A stretch of 64,000 nucleotides of DNA from Branchiostoma belcheri (taxonomy: Eukaryota; Chordata; Leptocardii; Amphioxiformes; Branchiostomatidae). Under the pieces are notes generated by a model. That model had not been told where the DNA came from, ran no database searches, and worked only from the letters and a program-made list of their open reading frames with translations. Made by a program: the position numbers and the translations under genes. The DNA is taken from the NCBI RefSeq assembly GCF_001625305.1, contig NW_017802379.1, positions 5,782,170 through 5,846,169 of the forward strand, read 5' to 3'. This document shows, piece by piece, positions 1-15,200 of the stretch (positions are counted from its first letter, which is position 1; the number at the start of each line of letters is the position of its first letter).

Positions 1-258
1 CTATTTGGTAGTTTTGCATGTGTTTGTTACAAAATATTTATCATGCAAGTTCATCAGTGTTGGTAGAAGTTGTTTTGAAACAGATTTGAAGGTCTGTAAT
101 GTCCAATACAAAGAGAACAGGACTTTGATTGTTCAATTCAACTCCAGTCTTTGTCAAGGTAGAGAAATTGAACAGTAAAAAACTTGAGTCCAGTTTTTTT
201 GTTGGAATTCAAACCTGAGTTACTTATGCCCATGCTTTCACCCACCTACACACTATAG

Positions 259-3200
259 GCCAGGTGAAGGGAGTGACGTCAGTGTTAGCGCGGGACTTGA
301 ACACGGTGCGCCCCGGCCTGCTGTCTCTCCTGGACGATGTGGGGAACTCCCATGCCAGACTGATGCTGAACACCCTGGGTGTGAAGAAAATATCTCCCAT
401 AGATGTCATCAACCATCACATCCTGCCTATACTGGAGTCTGAGGAGAGGAAGGTGGGTATACCTTTGTGTTTATTACCTCCATGAAAAATAGAATGGCTG
501 ACTGGATTGGTTTGATATTTGGCATGTCATTAGGTTGTGACAAAAAATAAAAATGAATAGATTTTGGGCTGCCTGGTGGCTTTTCTAGGTACTGCAGTGG
601 AATTTGACATACGTACATGTATGCTTTCATATTTGTTAGTTATTTATAACTAAAAGCACCTGGCCATATGATGAGTATTGTAATTATTATTCTGAAAATG
701 CTGTTCTGCTAAGAAGTTACAGGGGATGGTCATTGGGAAGTGTTTTTGGATCACCCCTTCTGTCTCTTACTCTGATCTTACTATCCTTATGTGTTGCTGA
801 ACTAATGTGTTTCATAATAATGATTACTGTGCCCCCCCCCCCCATTCATCATATGTGGATATGTTTGACCTTGAGCAAAAGATTGAACCACAATCTTAGC
901 TAACCGTAGGGCTTTTATGGTCTGATCTACAAAAAAGCAGTGAGAACAAAAATTAGATGATACAGATTAGTTGAAGATATGAACATGTATTAGAATCAAA
1001 GTATCAAACAATTGATATGTTAAACATTTCTGTAGGTCTCTTGAAAGGTTACCAAACACAGTTTTGATTGAATTGTTGTCAGTTGCATGATTATACATTA
1101 TCAGGTACAATGTCATGTACAATTGCATTTAGTCAGGCTTTTGTCAACTAGTAGGACAGCTAAGCTTTGAGCAGACCTTTACAGGTTAATGATACTAAAT
1201 GTTACAAGTTGCTGTACAGTACAACATTCTCAAAGTAATATAACTTCATTCATCACTAACATTGTACAAATCATAGCCATCTTCATAGCACACATATTAA
1301 CATTAAGTCAAGATCTTGGTAGATTCATCTAAAATGAATTTTGATTACTCAAGCTAACAATAAGCAAACTTGTAATGTGTCTTATGTACATTGTAATACA
1401 TGTACTTGCTATGTAATAAAATTATCTTATATTGGAAGTGTACAATGAATGATTCCCATATTGGCTATTAGATAGCAGTATGCAGTACATTTCTGTATTC
1501 AATTTGTATTTTGCAAACATCAGTCAACAGATCATTTAGATATTACAGGTCAATGAAATATTTTGTAGTCACTTACTTCAGTAGGCTGTTACAGTAGCAG
1601 ACCTTATCAGTATATAATGATGTTGCTCTTATTTGGAAATATATACAATTGTCTACAAAAGAAAAGATATACATTAATAGTCTCAACATATTAAATCTTC
1701 AACCTTTTCTTCTTATTGATTTTATTTTACATCAAAGTTTTTTGAATATTTGAATTTTTCTACAAAAGAAAAGACATACATTAATGGTCTCAACATATTA
1801 AATGCTCAACCTTTCCTTCTAATTAATTTTTATTTTACATCAAAGTTTCTTATGTAAAATGTACATGTAACATCTTTATATGATACATGTCTCTTATCAT
1901 CATCATAAATTAAAGCAGTTAGGCCTCAAGATCTCTCTACAATCATGATATTATATACATGAAGCAGTGTATATTCTTAGTCAGTACATGTACTGTACTA
2001 TACAGTATGAATAATTAATCAAATCATAAAGAATTTAAGGACATTCTTCCTAACAGGATGTCATGACTGAGTACTGGCATTGAGGTTTTCTAAATATAAT
2101 GCAGACAAACTTATGAGCCAAGTCTACATGTACAATACAAATTACATGTACCAATACAAATTGGATGTGCTAAAGAGAATACAACATCTGGTATATAAAC
2201 TGTCTATACACTCAGTATTATGAAGTAATTCTGCCATATGGTTGAGCTCTTCATTGTTACCCACAACACTGAAAAAAGATCAGAATGTGTGCACACTTGT
2301 TTTTTGAAAAAGAACAAGTGCACTTGTCCATATATATATATATAAGCTACATGGACCTGTTTTATTTACATAGATTGAGATTTTACCATAACAGACTTTT
2401 TAAAGCATCATTCCTACTGTAACTGTAAAGTTATATACATGCTTACTATTAGTACACAATGGGCATTGGTGTGCAAATAATTCTGTACATATTATACACT
2501 TTGATAACATTTTGTATGGATTTACAGATCTTTTTGATGTTTTTAGAATATCGATCTCCTTGTCGATATCGATATCCTTTTTTCGATCACTCAATCTCAT
2601 TTTTGTGATCACTCCTTAATCATTTTTGAATACTGTTTGGCTTTTATTATTGAGATGGTACTTAATCTTCTGGATGGTCGTAGGGAGTAGCATGATTATT
2701 TTTTGGCCAGTTTCATGGTTGTGAAGGTTTTCTTAGAGATGTGTAGAGGTGCACATCAATCTCATCGTCAGAATCTGACTTGCTCTCTTTCCTAGCAGCA
2801 GGAAATTTCTGGCCCTTTTTCGGGGGAAGAGGGGGAGGCTTGTCATCCTCTACAACTTTGCTTGTGCTTTGTGGTTGAATGGTCTCATATGCATGCACAA
2901 CAGGCTGCTTTGGGCCTGCATCTGAACGCTTTTGGCACTTTGCATACATGTTACTCACCCGCTTATTTTGGGCCTGCCCTGTCTGATCATGGCTGTCACT
3001 TATTACAATCGCTGTGGCGTCTGCTTTTGGTACCACAACTGTGGGGTCTAAGGCAGGAGGAGCATTCTTGGCTCTGCACTTGTACCAGATGATAAAAATG
3101 ATGCAGCCAATCAGGACGGTGCCGGCTACTGCCCCACAAACTGCACCGACCAAAACATTCAGGGAGAAATTAGGACCATATCTTTCGTGCTTCTTTGAAG

Positions 3201-6200
3201 TGCCGTGGACGGCAAGAGGTTCAGTTTCATTTGCCATCATGGCAACTGTTACAGTTGTGGTCACATTCCCTTGAGTTTTGAAAGGCTGTGTGTCAAATGT
3301 AAAGCCAAGAAGACTCATTGTAGGGACAACATCGGCAAAAGAAGAAGATGTCGACACTGCAGATGGGCTGAATGGGACTTGGGTATCAGCAGGCTCTGAG
3401 GCAAACACTGAGCCATCAGAACTTGCTGTTGACTGGGCAACAGCAAGTTCTGGCTGGTTGCCGGCTGTAGTGCCGGCTGTAGTGCCAAATGTGGACACTG
3501 CAGATGGGCTAAATGGGGCCTGGGAATCGACAGGCTCAGAGGTAAATGTGGAGCCAACAGAACTTGCTGTTGACTGAGCATTGCCTGATGTAGTGCCAAA
3601 TGTTGAATCATATACTGCAGATGGGCTAAATGGGGCCTGGGTATCAACATGCTTAGAGGTAAATGTGGAACCAACAGAACTTGCTGTTGACTGTGCATTG
3701 CCTGATGTAGTGCCAAATGTTGACTCATATACTGCAGATGGGCTAAATGGGGCCCGAGTATCAACATGCTCAGAGGTAAATGTGGAGCCAATGGGATTTA
3801 TTGGTAGCTGAGCCCTGCATACAGCATTGCCAGATGTTGATACTGCAGATGGGCTAAATGGGGCCTGGGTATCAACAGACACTGTTGATACGGTCAGCTC
3901 TTCACAGAACAGATTGATATCTTTAAGCTTTTTTCCCCGGAAGTTTGGGGGTTTGGTACAGACTATGTCGTCTTCAAATGAATGAGACCCTGTCATTTTC
4001 AGCCTGAAGGGAGCCATCCCACAGTCACACTGCCAGGGGTTGTTGTTAATATTTACCTCAGGGATGGATCCCAACACGTCATAAGCTTCTGGGGAAAGGA
4101 CAGCTATCTCGTTATACTCGAGGTGAAGGTGGCTCAGATTTGAGAATGTAGTATTACTCAAATGGAAAGTTGTGATCTCATTTACATTCAACTTCAAACG
4201 TTGCAGCTGGGGTAGATTCTGGAATGAATTGGGGTGGACAGTTTTTATCTGGTTTCCGACAAGGTACAAGTACTTGAGATTTGGTACATCAGAGAAAGTG
4301 CCAAACTGAATATGGTTAATTTGGTTGTATTCCAGTTTCAACAATTGCAGCTGGCACAGTTTTGAAAATGTGCCCGGCTGAATGTTATTCAAGTTGTTGT
4401 TGTGGAGATACAGCTTTTCAAGCTGGGAGAGGTTTGAGAAAGTGCCCGGTAGAATCTTGTTTATCTGGTTTGAATTCAGGTACAACTTTCGTAGCTGCTG
4501 TAGGTTTGAAAAAGTAGTAGGGTGAATGTCAGTTATTCTGTTGGACTGCAGGTCCAGTGTGTGGAGCTGGGTCTGGTTGACAAAAGAAGATGGTGGGAGG
4601 GTTCTAATCTTATTGTTATTAAGATATAGAGACTCAAGCTGCTTGTGATCAGTAAAAGTGTTAGGGGAGAAAATCGCTATGCGGTTCCTCTGAAGATGCA
4701 ACACCTGAATTTGCTTCAGACCCTCAAAGACACCTTGTGGAATCAATGTGAGATTGTTTGTCTGAAGGTACAAATTCTGTAGTAGTGGGGTTGGACGGAA
4801 TGTTCCTACTTCAATACTACCGATGTTATTTTCACCCAGGTTAAGGTACTCTAGTTTACCAAGTCCCACAAACATGTCAGCTCGCAGGCTGGTCAGCTTG
4901 TTCATGCCAAGTTCCAACCTGTCTAATTTGGTCAAGTTTCCAAATGGCTGATTTGTTATCTGTGAGATACGATTACTTTCCAAATTCAAGGTCACCAACT
5001 GCCCATACTTTGAGAAATCTGAATGACTCAAGCTTGTGACCAGATTATTATGCAGTATCAATCTACGAATGGATGTCTCAAAGTTCTGTGGAATGCTGGT
5101 GAGGTTGAGATTGTTGCAGGTGCAGGTTGTAAACCGGCAGCAGCTGGCCTCTGGTATCTGGCCGTGGAGCTCATTCAGGAGGAGGAGAAGGAGAATCAGC
5201 ACGTGTTGTGGTTTTCTTGCCATGTTGTAAGTTGTCACCTAGATAGAGAAAGAGAATAGGAATGAGACAATTCAGTTCATGCCAGTGGCAATGATAATGT
5301 ATAAGATATTTTTATGGCTCTTCGTAGCAAATGTGCATTGGACACCAAATTTGTAGTGTGTTTTTGGCACACAGACAGCTTAGGCTAAGACTATTAGTAA
5401 GAACTTGGTGGGCGTCACTCCACTGTACAGAGAAATGATAATGTCTACCTAACATAATTCCACCAGGTCCACCACCTAAAAATGCATTTAGACAGATCTC
5501 CAATGCAATGTCAGTCAGTAAAATGCACTGCTGCTTACCTAAACTGTGTATACCTACATGTAGGGTTTTCTACATTGTACACTCAGCATCTCTCAAACAA
5601 TTTATTTTTCAAAGTTGCAGATTGGAGACTGCATGAATATATAGGGAATTCAAAGCTGTTGAATATTCGGATCCTTATTTTGATTTGGTCAAGAAATGCT
5701 TAGGAGAGCAAGCAGTGGGAATGGGCCCAACATACATCCCGGTTGTGCACTGTATTTGCCTTAAAATATAGTTCTCTGAAATAATGTAAGTTGCAGAAAT
5801 AGAGCAAAGCAACTCTTGCATTTATGTATATGGGGCGTGAGGAACCTCACATCGTGTTAATTTCCTTATTTTAGGTACCCCACATAGCTTGATTTAAGCC
5901 TTGGAGAGATATTTGAAGAAGCAAAAATAGAACCATCCATTCTTTTTTCCATGTTAGCTTGCATGTGTGGGGCAGGTACATTTTTGTACATTTGTGGGAA
6001 AATTGTAGAAAATTCTCGAAACCACCGCATGCCTAATTTGTCTGTCCTGAGACTCCACTGCGCAGGACACATTGCACTGGCAAAAATTCATGAATCTGAA
6101 GCATATGAATTATGAATGCATCTGCATCTGCCACAAAAACATTAAACATCATGATGATCAGAGAATATTCTACTATTTTTCCCACAAACAAAGTTTGTAG

Positions 6201-9200
6201 GAACAAACAGGTGAACACTGACATATCGCAGTGTGCCCGAGTCCTAAAAGGAAAACCAAATTTCTGTAAAAGCAAAGGTACGGAAGTGTAAAATATGAAT
6301 ACATTTTGTGGAAAAAAATCTAAACCCAGGGTTATTTTTCAATGCCTGCTCAGTCAAATGTGTTGATGTGATTCATCCAATTTTAAAAGGAGATAACACG
6401 TAAATCCATAAGTCTGAAGGTTGATAGACAGGGTTTAAAAGATTAAATGTATAAAAATTATGCAGGTCACGTCATGTAGGGCTGTTACAATTGAAAGCTG
6501 AGCAGGTATTTCTGATGTCTATACATTTGTACCTGTGCCTAACCTAGTACAACAGTCTGTGTTCCGCGTAATATTTTTTGAGGGCCTTTGTTTGCTGTAC
6601 TAACTGTTACCACCTCTTTCGTTAAAACAAAATTGAAATGGTCGCTAAAAGGTATCCAGTACAACATGTATGATAATGATTCATACTTCAATCTTCCAGT
6701 GGCAGTTGGCTTTCCAATCAACACAAAAAAACAATCATAGGCAAGAAGGGGAGGCCAATGAATGATACAGTTATTATGATAAACATTGTCTGGGGCATTA
6801 CCATAATTTTCAAATGGTACGTGTGCCAGTGTAGGGGTTATAATATGCAGAAAAAAAAGGAGTTTGAGTCCTGAAAGATAAAAATTTAATACTGTATTGA
6901 ATAAAAATAATTGCCTAATGCTGGAGTCAAATTTTCAATGGGGCCCATGCGACACGTTCCCAATCTAGACGAGGGGAGAAAAATGAATGATACAATTATT
7001 ATAATAATTGTCTGGTGCATTACCATTTTCAAATCGTACATGTGTACGTGTGCCAGTGCAGGGGTCATAATATGCAGAAAAAAAGCAGTTTGAGTCCTGA
7101 AAGATAAAAACTTGTACTATACTTGTACTTGTACTGTGTTAAAAGTCATTGCCTAATGCTGGAGTCAAATTTTCAATGGGGCCCGTGTGACATGTTCTCA
7201 ATCTAGATGCCAGCCGGCGGGCGGCTGTCACAGTCACAATTAGGTTATGGCTTCATCCCGGCGTATTTTTCTTGCCAGGACTTGGGGTGATTTTCAGTTC
7301 GAGTTAAAATCAACCTGGTGCCCGCATGGGACAAAAAAAAGGGTCCTCAGCCGTCGGGATCCCCCACCAGGCCCCGTTCGGGCCCCGTCCAATAGTACCA
7401 AAAAACAGCCCGCCTGGGCGCCGCACATTCCCCGGTCTTTAATTGTGACCTAGGAATAAGGAGTGGATTTCTGGAACGTACCAGAACACAGTGGCAATGC
7501 TTTGGAGGCAGTGGAATTTAAGATATGAAAAGTTGACTGTCTACAAATGTAGCATAACATGTTACATACCATCCTGGTATTTCAGTATTTTTATTCCTAA
7601 AATATAAAGAGCAAGTTTTAACATTTATTGTACTTCATAGAATAAGGAAATTTGTAACATTTGAACTGTATTTTCATTACTAAGGCACTAAAAGAAACCC
7701 ATGTTTTGGAACAAGAAATTTTTCAATGTAGATCCTGCTGTTGGATTTTTCAAGAAGCTAACTGGTATTACGTTAATGCACATGTCTAGAGAATCTAATG
7801 TATACTTACAAGGATGGCCTTTTGCTGATTTCAGAGTAGGCTTACCTTTACAGTTTACAAACTCTTTTTTCTCTCTGGTGAGAAAATCTTGGACCTCTTC
7901 TTTTTTGTTCGCTGCTGCGCTCGTGAAAAAGGTGCTCTCAGTAGCTGTTCCTGCGCAGCAAGTGACAAACAGCGCCGAATCAGTCTAGCTTCACCCTGTC
8001 ATGTGTTTCTGTAATTGTCTGAACCTGGCAATCTGAATATTGATGTTTAGCAGGTTGTTTACGCCCAGTTTCTATTCAGTGACATGTTTTGTGACAATTT
8101 CTGAGACTATTAAGAAATATATCATTATATCATCTTCAGTATGATAAAAAATTGAGCCTGTTTACAACAAAATGTCACACTTCCTCGTACAGTTTGTTTA
8201 CATTCACACTCAGAGAAATACCTTTTACATGATTTCATCGTGACATTTTAAAAAATGTATATTATGCATTACATGACCTTTCGATAGAAACCACCTTTCT
8301 TGGAAGCCACTGGAATTTTCCACAACCTTCACCTAAAAAAGCACCTTAGGTGTTTATTTTCCTTCAAAAGTATACCTGAACATTTACTCTTAGAAATGGT
8401 AAGAAATGAAAGTTGGGCAAATACTGGTGCACAATTTTACGTGAATAATCAGGAATAAAAAAATATTACATGTTGTATTACTAATCAAAAGTACATATTC
8501 ATCCTACATGAAAGAGTCAAAGAACAAGAAATAGTCATGCCTCTAAGTACCAGAGTTATCATCCTTAGATTTAGGTGTTTAAAATCTTGTTTTTACCTAC
8601 TATATATAAGAACAATTGTAGACTGACAGATGGGTTTTCCTCTAATACGTTTTTCAGAACAAAACCAGGGAGCTTCTGATTGGTTACCTGGTGTTTATCA
8701 AGAGCCAATGGGATCAGCAGCCTGGACATGTCGACCTTGACCGGCTGAGACCGGTTGCCCAGGTGGTGACCAACAAGGGCCTGATGACGCCCTCCTACCA
8801 GCCTGTCCACTTCACACCTGCTTATGGCAACAGGCTAGACCTACAGAAGAAACTGCCTGGTGAGACCTTGTTTCCACAGTTATTTTCAAATTTGCAACAG
8901 GACTGAGTGGGCAATGTGAATTCATCTGTCCTTGGAAAAAGCCTTCCCTATGATAAGCGAGATGACCTGTATACATGTACATGAGATGACCCATGTACAT
9001 GTATACAGGGCCCCACCGAAAAGCAGTGTTACCACTAAGTGGGCAACCCTGTATCAGAAAATAAATGAAAATAAATAAATAGAACACTGTGCTTGGCAAA
9101 TGCTTCACAGTTTCAGTCCCTTATATTCATCTATAGCTGACAAACTTAATAATTTTATACACAGTATGTTGTGAGAAAGAGATGCAGCTTAACATGTACA

Positions 9201-12200
9201 CGTTATTCATATTACAGAACTACACTGTATGTTTTGTGGTTTTTAGATATGGCTAGGTATGTGGCTATCTGAAACTGATGTCAATTGGACTCAGATCAAG
9301 GATACTAAAAATGCTATTGGCTCCTTGGTGTTCCTCCATAATGTACCTCATACAATGATTTCACCTGGCCTACAATGTGTACACTTTGAAATGACATGCA
9401 TATTGTATTATTATGTGCTGCTTGTAAGATAAAACGTGTGTTGTCTCCCAGGTAATGATTGGACGCTGCTGGACAGCTGTTACCTGGGCACCCCCACCCC
9501 TACACAGCACATCATGCAGACATGGAGACACTTCTTTGTCAAGCTGGGAGTGCAGGACTTCCTGGCTTTAAAGAATGAAAGGGTCAAGCTGACCAGTGAA
9601 CAACTGGTAGGCCAAAGGCATTTAAGTTCTGAAAGATGTTTGTTTTATGAGCACTAAGAAGTTAAGGTTCAGTGTATGATGATGATGATACGAAATTTGG
9701 CAATATTTGTACTGAGCAAAAGCATTCAGTGAAAGGAGACTATTTTTACCGGTAGGTTTCTAGTAAAACATATTATTAAACAAACCTACAAATGTATTGT
9801 TGTTCATTAAAGAAGTTAATAAACAAAAAAAATTCAGAGAAGCAAGAGTCACGGTGCTAGTATACATTTGTGCAAGGGATAATGATTTTGTGAATTTGTA
9901 AACCAAAGAGTCTCATTTGATTCAATGGAATTTTCAATTTGTAGTCTTTGGTACTAAATTTTTATCCTCTGTTCTTTCAGGGAAAATCTCCATGGAGCAC
10001 ATTGAGTTCGTTCTGGCCTAAGTCTGACCAAGGGTATGAGGTAGAAGACTACACGTGTGCAGAGTTCTACAACCTGGTCATGGCTGACCTGCCCACTGAT
10101 GCCAGGACTCAGCAGATGCAGATTCTGTTTGAGATGATTGACAAGGAATGGGACGGAAGCTACAGGTATGTTCGGGTCTGTAACTTGTTATGTTTACCGA
10201 TTCGATTCCCTTGTTCGATTCCCAGTGTGGGAACCAGTGAGACAACTATAGGGGTGAGTAGAAACATGAAAACCCCTGGCTCCCGGGAATCAAACCCGGG
10301 CTGCCAGCTAGAGAACCCAATGCACCAACCGCTAGGCCAAAAGGTCTGGACCTGTGAGACAGCTGGTAGCACTTGAATCCCAACTGTTACACTGTTGACA
10401 GTGAATGTTACAATGTGTAAAACAGTAAGATAAAGGCATTATGGATTACTTCTGAATCATTATTACACATTGCCAGAATGCTGTATGTTCTATGTTGACT
10501 GCAGGAAGTACTCCACAGCCCAAGTGTTTGACCAAAGTGGAGTCAAACTGTGTGACACAGAGTCCTCCTTCCTCATCCATATCAAGACCATCCCGTGGGT
10601 TCCTGGGATCAAAGCCTCAACTCTCCCCACTGTTGCTCGAGATGGCACAGTTCAGCTCTTCCACAACCCTGTGTTCATGCGGGGAAGCGAGCTGTACGAG
10701 AGAACCCATGAACACCTCGGCTTGCTGGCGCATCACGTGCCTTACCTGAACGCTGCCGTCCAGACTGAGACAAGCAGCTTTGGCCAAGTCCTTCCACTCC
10801 AACAGTCCCTGACAACTGACAGGCTATTGGCCATCCTCAAAGGTTGGTGCAGTGGGGAGAAAAGTCATGCTGATCAAGAAAAGGTATCAGGGTTAGAGTT
10901 CGCAACATCCCTGGCTCACATCAAGTTTGTGTATAACTACCTGCAGCAAAACTGCAACCCTACAAAACTGCAGGAGTTTTTCAGCAGCCTTCCAGGCATT
11001 TTTGTTCCCAACGTAGCTGTCTGTAACATTGACGGAGTCCTGCATGGTAAGTTCTACCACAAGTCAGACACCTGCTGGGTGGATACTTCAGGTATGTTCC
11101 TGAAGTACCAGACACTTTCCCGTGGAAGGATCGAATGCAGGAAGATCTTGCAGCCACTGTACAACGATTTAGCCCCGTTCTTCTGTGCGTCCGTGAAAGT
11201 GGAAGATTCGCCGTCAATTTCAGAGTACGTGAACCTCCTGGAACACGTGGTGGACGCGGTCGGACCACCGGACAGTAAGGACGTACAGGACGTGTTCACG
11301 GTGTACGCCACGCTAGGCGCGAAGTGCATCAGCGCCTCCCCATTCGGAGCGAGCATACAAATCAGCGAGCAGAATGTCGTGGAAGCGAATGTGAAGCTGT
11401 TGATCAGTGAGCTTGAGAAGAAGCCGGTTTTCCCCACCAAGGAGAAGAAGTGGGTCTGTCTGGAGGACAAACCGATGATCGCAGACGATCGTCAGCTGGA
11501 GGAGCTGTTCCGAGGGAAAGACGACAGAGTGCATTTCCTCAACTTCTCAGAGAGGGCAGGGAAAGGTATGGGATGAACAATGTGGTCTGTAGAGTGTATC
11601 ATGCTCCCCAGGTTTTGTATTATGGTTTCAATGAAGGATATATCTTGAAGTTAAAGAAATGTGTGTGTCAAAAGGTTTGCTACTTTTTGGTATGACCATG
11701 TTTTTCAAATGTGAATGTGACTGTTTTTTAATACTCACACTTCTTATCATCCATTATGATTGTTGGGGAATGTGTTCTGTTAGGTTATATGAATCTGTTT
11801 TAAATCATTTCTCTTTTTTGCAGGGAAACAGGTGCCTTACCAGAAGGAGTACAGAGACATGTTCCTGAAGGCCTGTGGTATCTGCCCTCTCAGCCAGTGT
11901 GTTCAACAAGAATACATCCCGACACTGTATATACCGTGTCCAGCATTACAGAAGTATGTGTTTTAATTCCATACAGTGTTGCAAAAGTTTGTAAAGTATT
12001 GTACATTTGCCTGCCTTTATATGCTGAGAAATAGTCTCTGGTAATTTGATTATTTTGTTTTGATTTATTGAAATTGTAACAATACAATACATGTGGAACA
12101 TAGGCAGCTGTTGCTGGTGTTGTGTCCCGCACATACAATGTAGAAACAAATGCAGGATGGACAATAGTCTTTTTCACTTGAGTTAAGTGAGGAAAGTGAT

Positions 12201-15200
12201 GTTAAGTCCCAATGGCACAAGATCAGTTGCATGTCAGGACTCGAGCCCGGGACCTCTTGGTTCCGAGTCGAGCACTCTGCCATTATGCCGCAAGACCCCA
12301 CTAATTTGAATGCTGTTTATCCAGCCTTGTGTTATGGACAATTGTGTTCATGTATTTACTATTACAATGTTCTCCTAGGTACGTACACATGGTGGTTCCA
12401 TACATCCAGCGGTTCCTACTGTCACGTGAAGAACACCTGGAACTTCACGACCAGCTGCTGGAAGCAGGTGTCACCACCAACTTACAGGCCATGATGTTTG
12501 GACAGGTGCAGAGACTTGAGGTAAGCTTTGCATCTGCTGACTTTGCTTCTTTCATTGTTCCAAGAACCTACATGTACAGTACTAGTATATTAAGTTTTTT
12601 TATGAATTTAAACATATTTTTTTACAGGGAGATCATGATGATAATCATGATGATAAGTTTGATTGGTCTGATTCAACTTCTGACATGCTCATGACAACCA
12701 CATTGGAAATTTGTGCAAGGTTGTGTTAAAATTCATTCTGTTATAAACATGCAGGTCTAAAAAAGGAGGGGGAACAGCAATTGTTCTTCTTTCTTATCTG
12801 TTCCATTCTATCCCCAAAACTAGGTTGTGTTCAGACTGCAGCCCTTTGCAGACATTGTGGAAACCAAGGAGGAGATTTGTGGGCTGAAAGATAATAGGGA
12901 GTTGTACATACAGAGGGATAATCTCACAGGTAGAGTCTTAGTCACATTCTCTTGATCATCCTCATGTTTTTATTTCATATTTATCTTCTGTTTGAGTTTT
13001 CATGAAGTAACGGGTAATGTTTTTACCTGTCAGAACAATATTATTATAATAACCTTGATGTGTCTTTACAGCTTACTCCAGAATACACAAAGAACTGGCC
13101 AAGCTGTTCAGCCGTGGAGACGCCAAAGTCCAGAGGGAGGTCACCAACTTCTTGGATCTGCTGTCACCTGTAGTTCTTGGCCAATCACCATTGACCATCG
13201 AGTACTTCCTGAACAGTCAGGACATAGATGAACTCCCAGAGGGGGTGCAGGTGTGGGAAGTACCAGCCCCTGTGCTTCCAGTGGAGGAGGAAGAAGAAGA
13301 GGAAGGTAATGAATTGGTACCACAGAAAGTCTACATTGTGCATTGAAAGTACAATCATAATGTTATGCATAATAGTGTGTTTCTCTGTCATTGAACGGGC
13401 CTTATAACCTTCCTTTTCTATGTCCTTATCTGACCTTGATGCATATTGTTTAGGAATTCATCAAAGCATATAACATTATAATAACAACAATTAACATCTT
13501 TTATTTGTACACATACATTGTGAGATGCTTGTGCATGTACATATGTTTCTTAAATTGGAGAGAGACATACATGTAACGTTACTAAGACTATTTCAATTAA
13601 AGCCCTGGTTCAGGGAGGTAACTGTGGCAACTGGGCAATTGTTTTTGTAGAAGAAGAAGAAGAGGAGGAGGAGCAGAAGGATGCAGAGGAAGCTGAGAAA
13701 CCTGCACAGAAGCCTCGGGAGGGTCTGTACTCCTGGCCACCCAAGTCTAGTCTCTTCAGACCACAGGCAGGAGCACCACAAGGTAAACTGGACACATCAA
13801 AGTCTTCCACTGTAGATGGGGAAGGGGAAGACATTACAGTTAATGTGTATTTTTTTGTATGAATATACGAGTTAAGAAGAAAATTGAGTGATTGAGGAAG
13901 GAAATAAGATGAGAGGTATCTCAATTTTGAGATTAAGTATCACAAATCTTTTGAAATGTACATTTGTACTTGTTTTTGGACAATGACACAGTTCACTCCT
14001 TCATTGATTTCTGAAGGATTTAGCTTTCTGTAAGTGTAGATTAAACATCTTGCTGTGATTCTTCAGGTGCCAAACAAGATGACACTGAGGAGAAGTGGCC
14101 GACCCCCGCCCCTCCTGAGGAACACCAGAGGGGGGCACAGCTGTTACAGGAGGAAGGAGACACCAACGGACAGAAGGAGAGAACAGGAGAGGGGGATGGA
14201 CAGACTGTGAGAGACCCCGCTCCTCGTACCGAGAGGCAAGCATCATCAGGCCCTCCGGGTCAGGGTTCTGTCTCCTACAGTGATGGGTCGTACCACGTCA
14301 AGGGGGAGGTCAGGGTAGGGGAGCCCACAGGGAGGACGTATGAGCGGCAGGATGGAGACAGAGTCGGCGGTGGGGCTCCTCCGGAGGGGAGAGTGGAGAG
14401 AGCTCTGGAGGAGGGAGATGGGAGAGTTCCCAACAAGTACGAGCCTGCCAGGATGGGAGGGCAGGTCAGAGCAGAGGCAGGACTAAAACCACAGGGACAC
14501 CATGAGCAGGTAAGGACAGTGTGTTTTTTGTGTATATCATCCTAGCTATATAAGTTAAAGATTAAATTTGTTTCTATGGTCCCATCATTTATGACAGAAA
14601 TTTGCCATTCATATTATTTCTAACAAAATGTAGATGAGTGTATAGAAGAGTGTTAGGGTGTTGACAGCTGTCAGTATTTTCACTGTGATCAGTATCTCTG
14701 GGCAATTTAAAGTACAATGTGTACATTTGTAGTTTGCAGGAAGGGGGGCCTGGGTCGTGTGGTGATGACTTTATATTACACTATGCCATGCAGTCATATG
14801 GATTTTTAAAAAATGTGCATGAATTTTTGCCCTGTGAAACAGGTCAGTCAAGAGCAGAGAGGACAGCCAGAACAGAGGCCCATCCCCTCAGCACCCATGG
14901 ATGGAGCTCAAGGGGACGTCACTGACACAGCAGCGCCTCCTGTCAAGAGAAACAAGGACTACAGCATGAGCAGTGATGAAGAAACCTTGTCACCCAAGAG
15001 GACCAGACTGCAGATGGGACCACCTGTCTGGACTACTGGTAAGAGGAGAATTAATATCTTGTATAAGTTTCTGTTTCGATGATATTGTTTGTGATTTTTG
15101 TGTGGTATATTGTAAGAACATTGGATATGGTGATAGCAAAAATTATTATAAACATAAAGAATAACAATTTTTAAAGCAATGTTCTCTTTTTTAGCTGCAT

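Noticed and set aside
3315-3791. 158-residue open frame inside the LRR gene
   Set aside because: Out-of-frame shadow of the stalk minisatellite; repeated Leu/Pro/His pattern follows from the DNA repeat.
7701-7988. 95-residue open frame in the large intron
   Set aside because: No domain recognised, no splice context linking it to neighbours, ordinary intronic composition.
10195-10355. Possible tRNA gene
   Set aside because: A and B boxes present but no paired acceptor stem or plausible anticodon arm; fits a SINE head.
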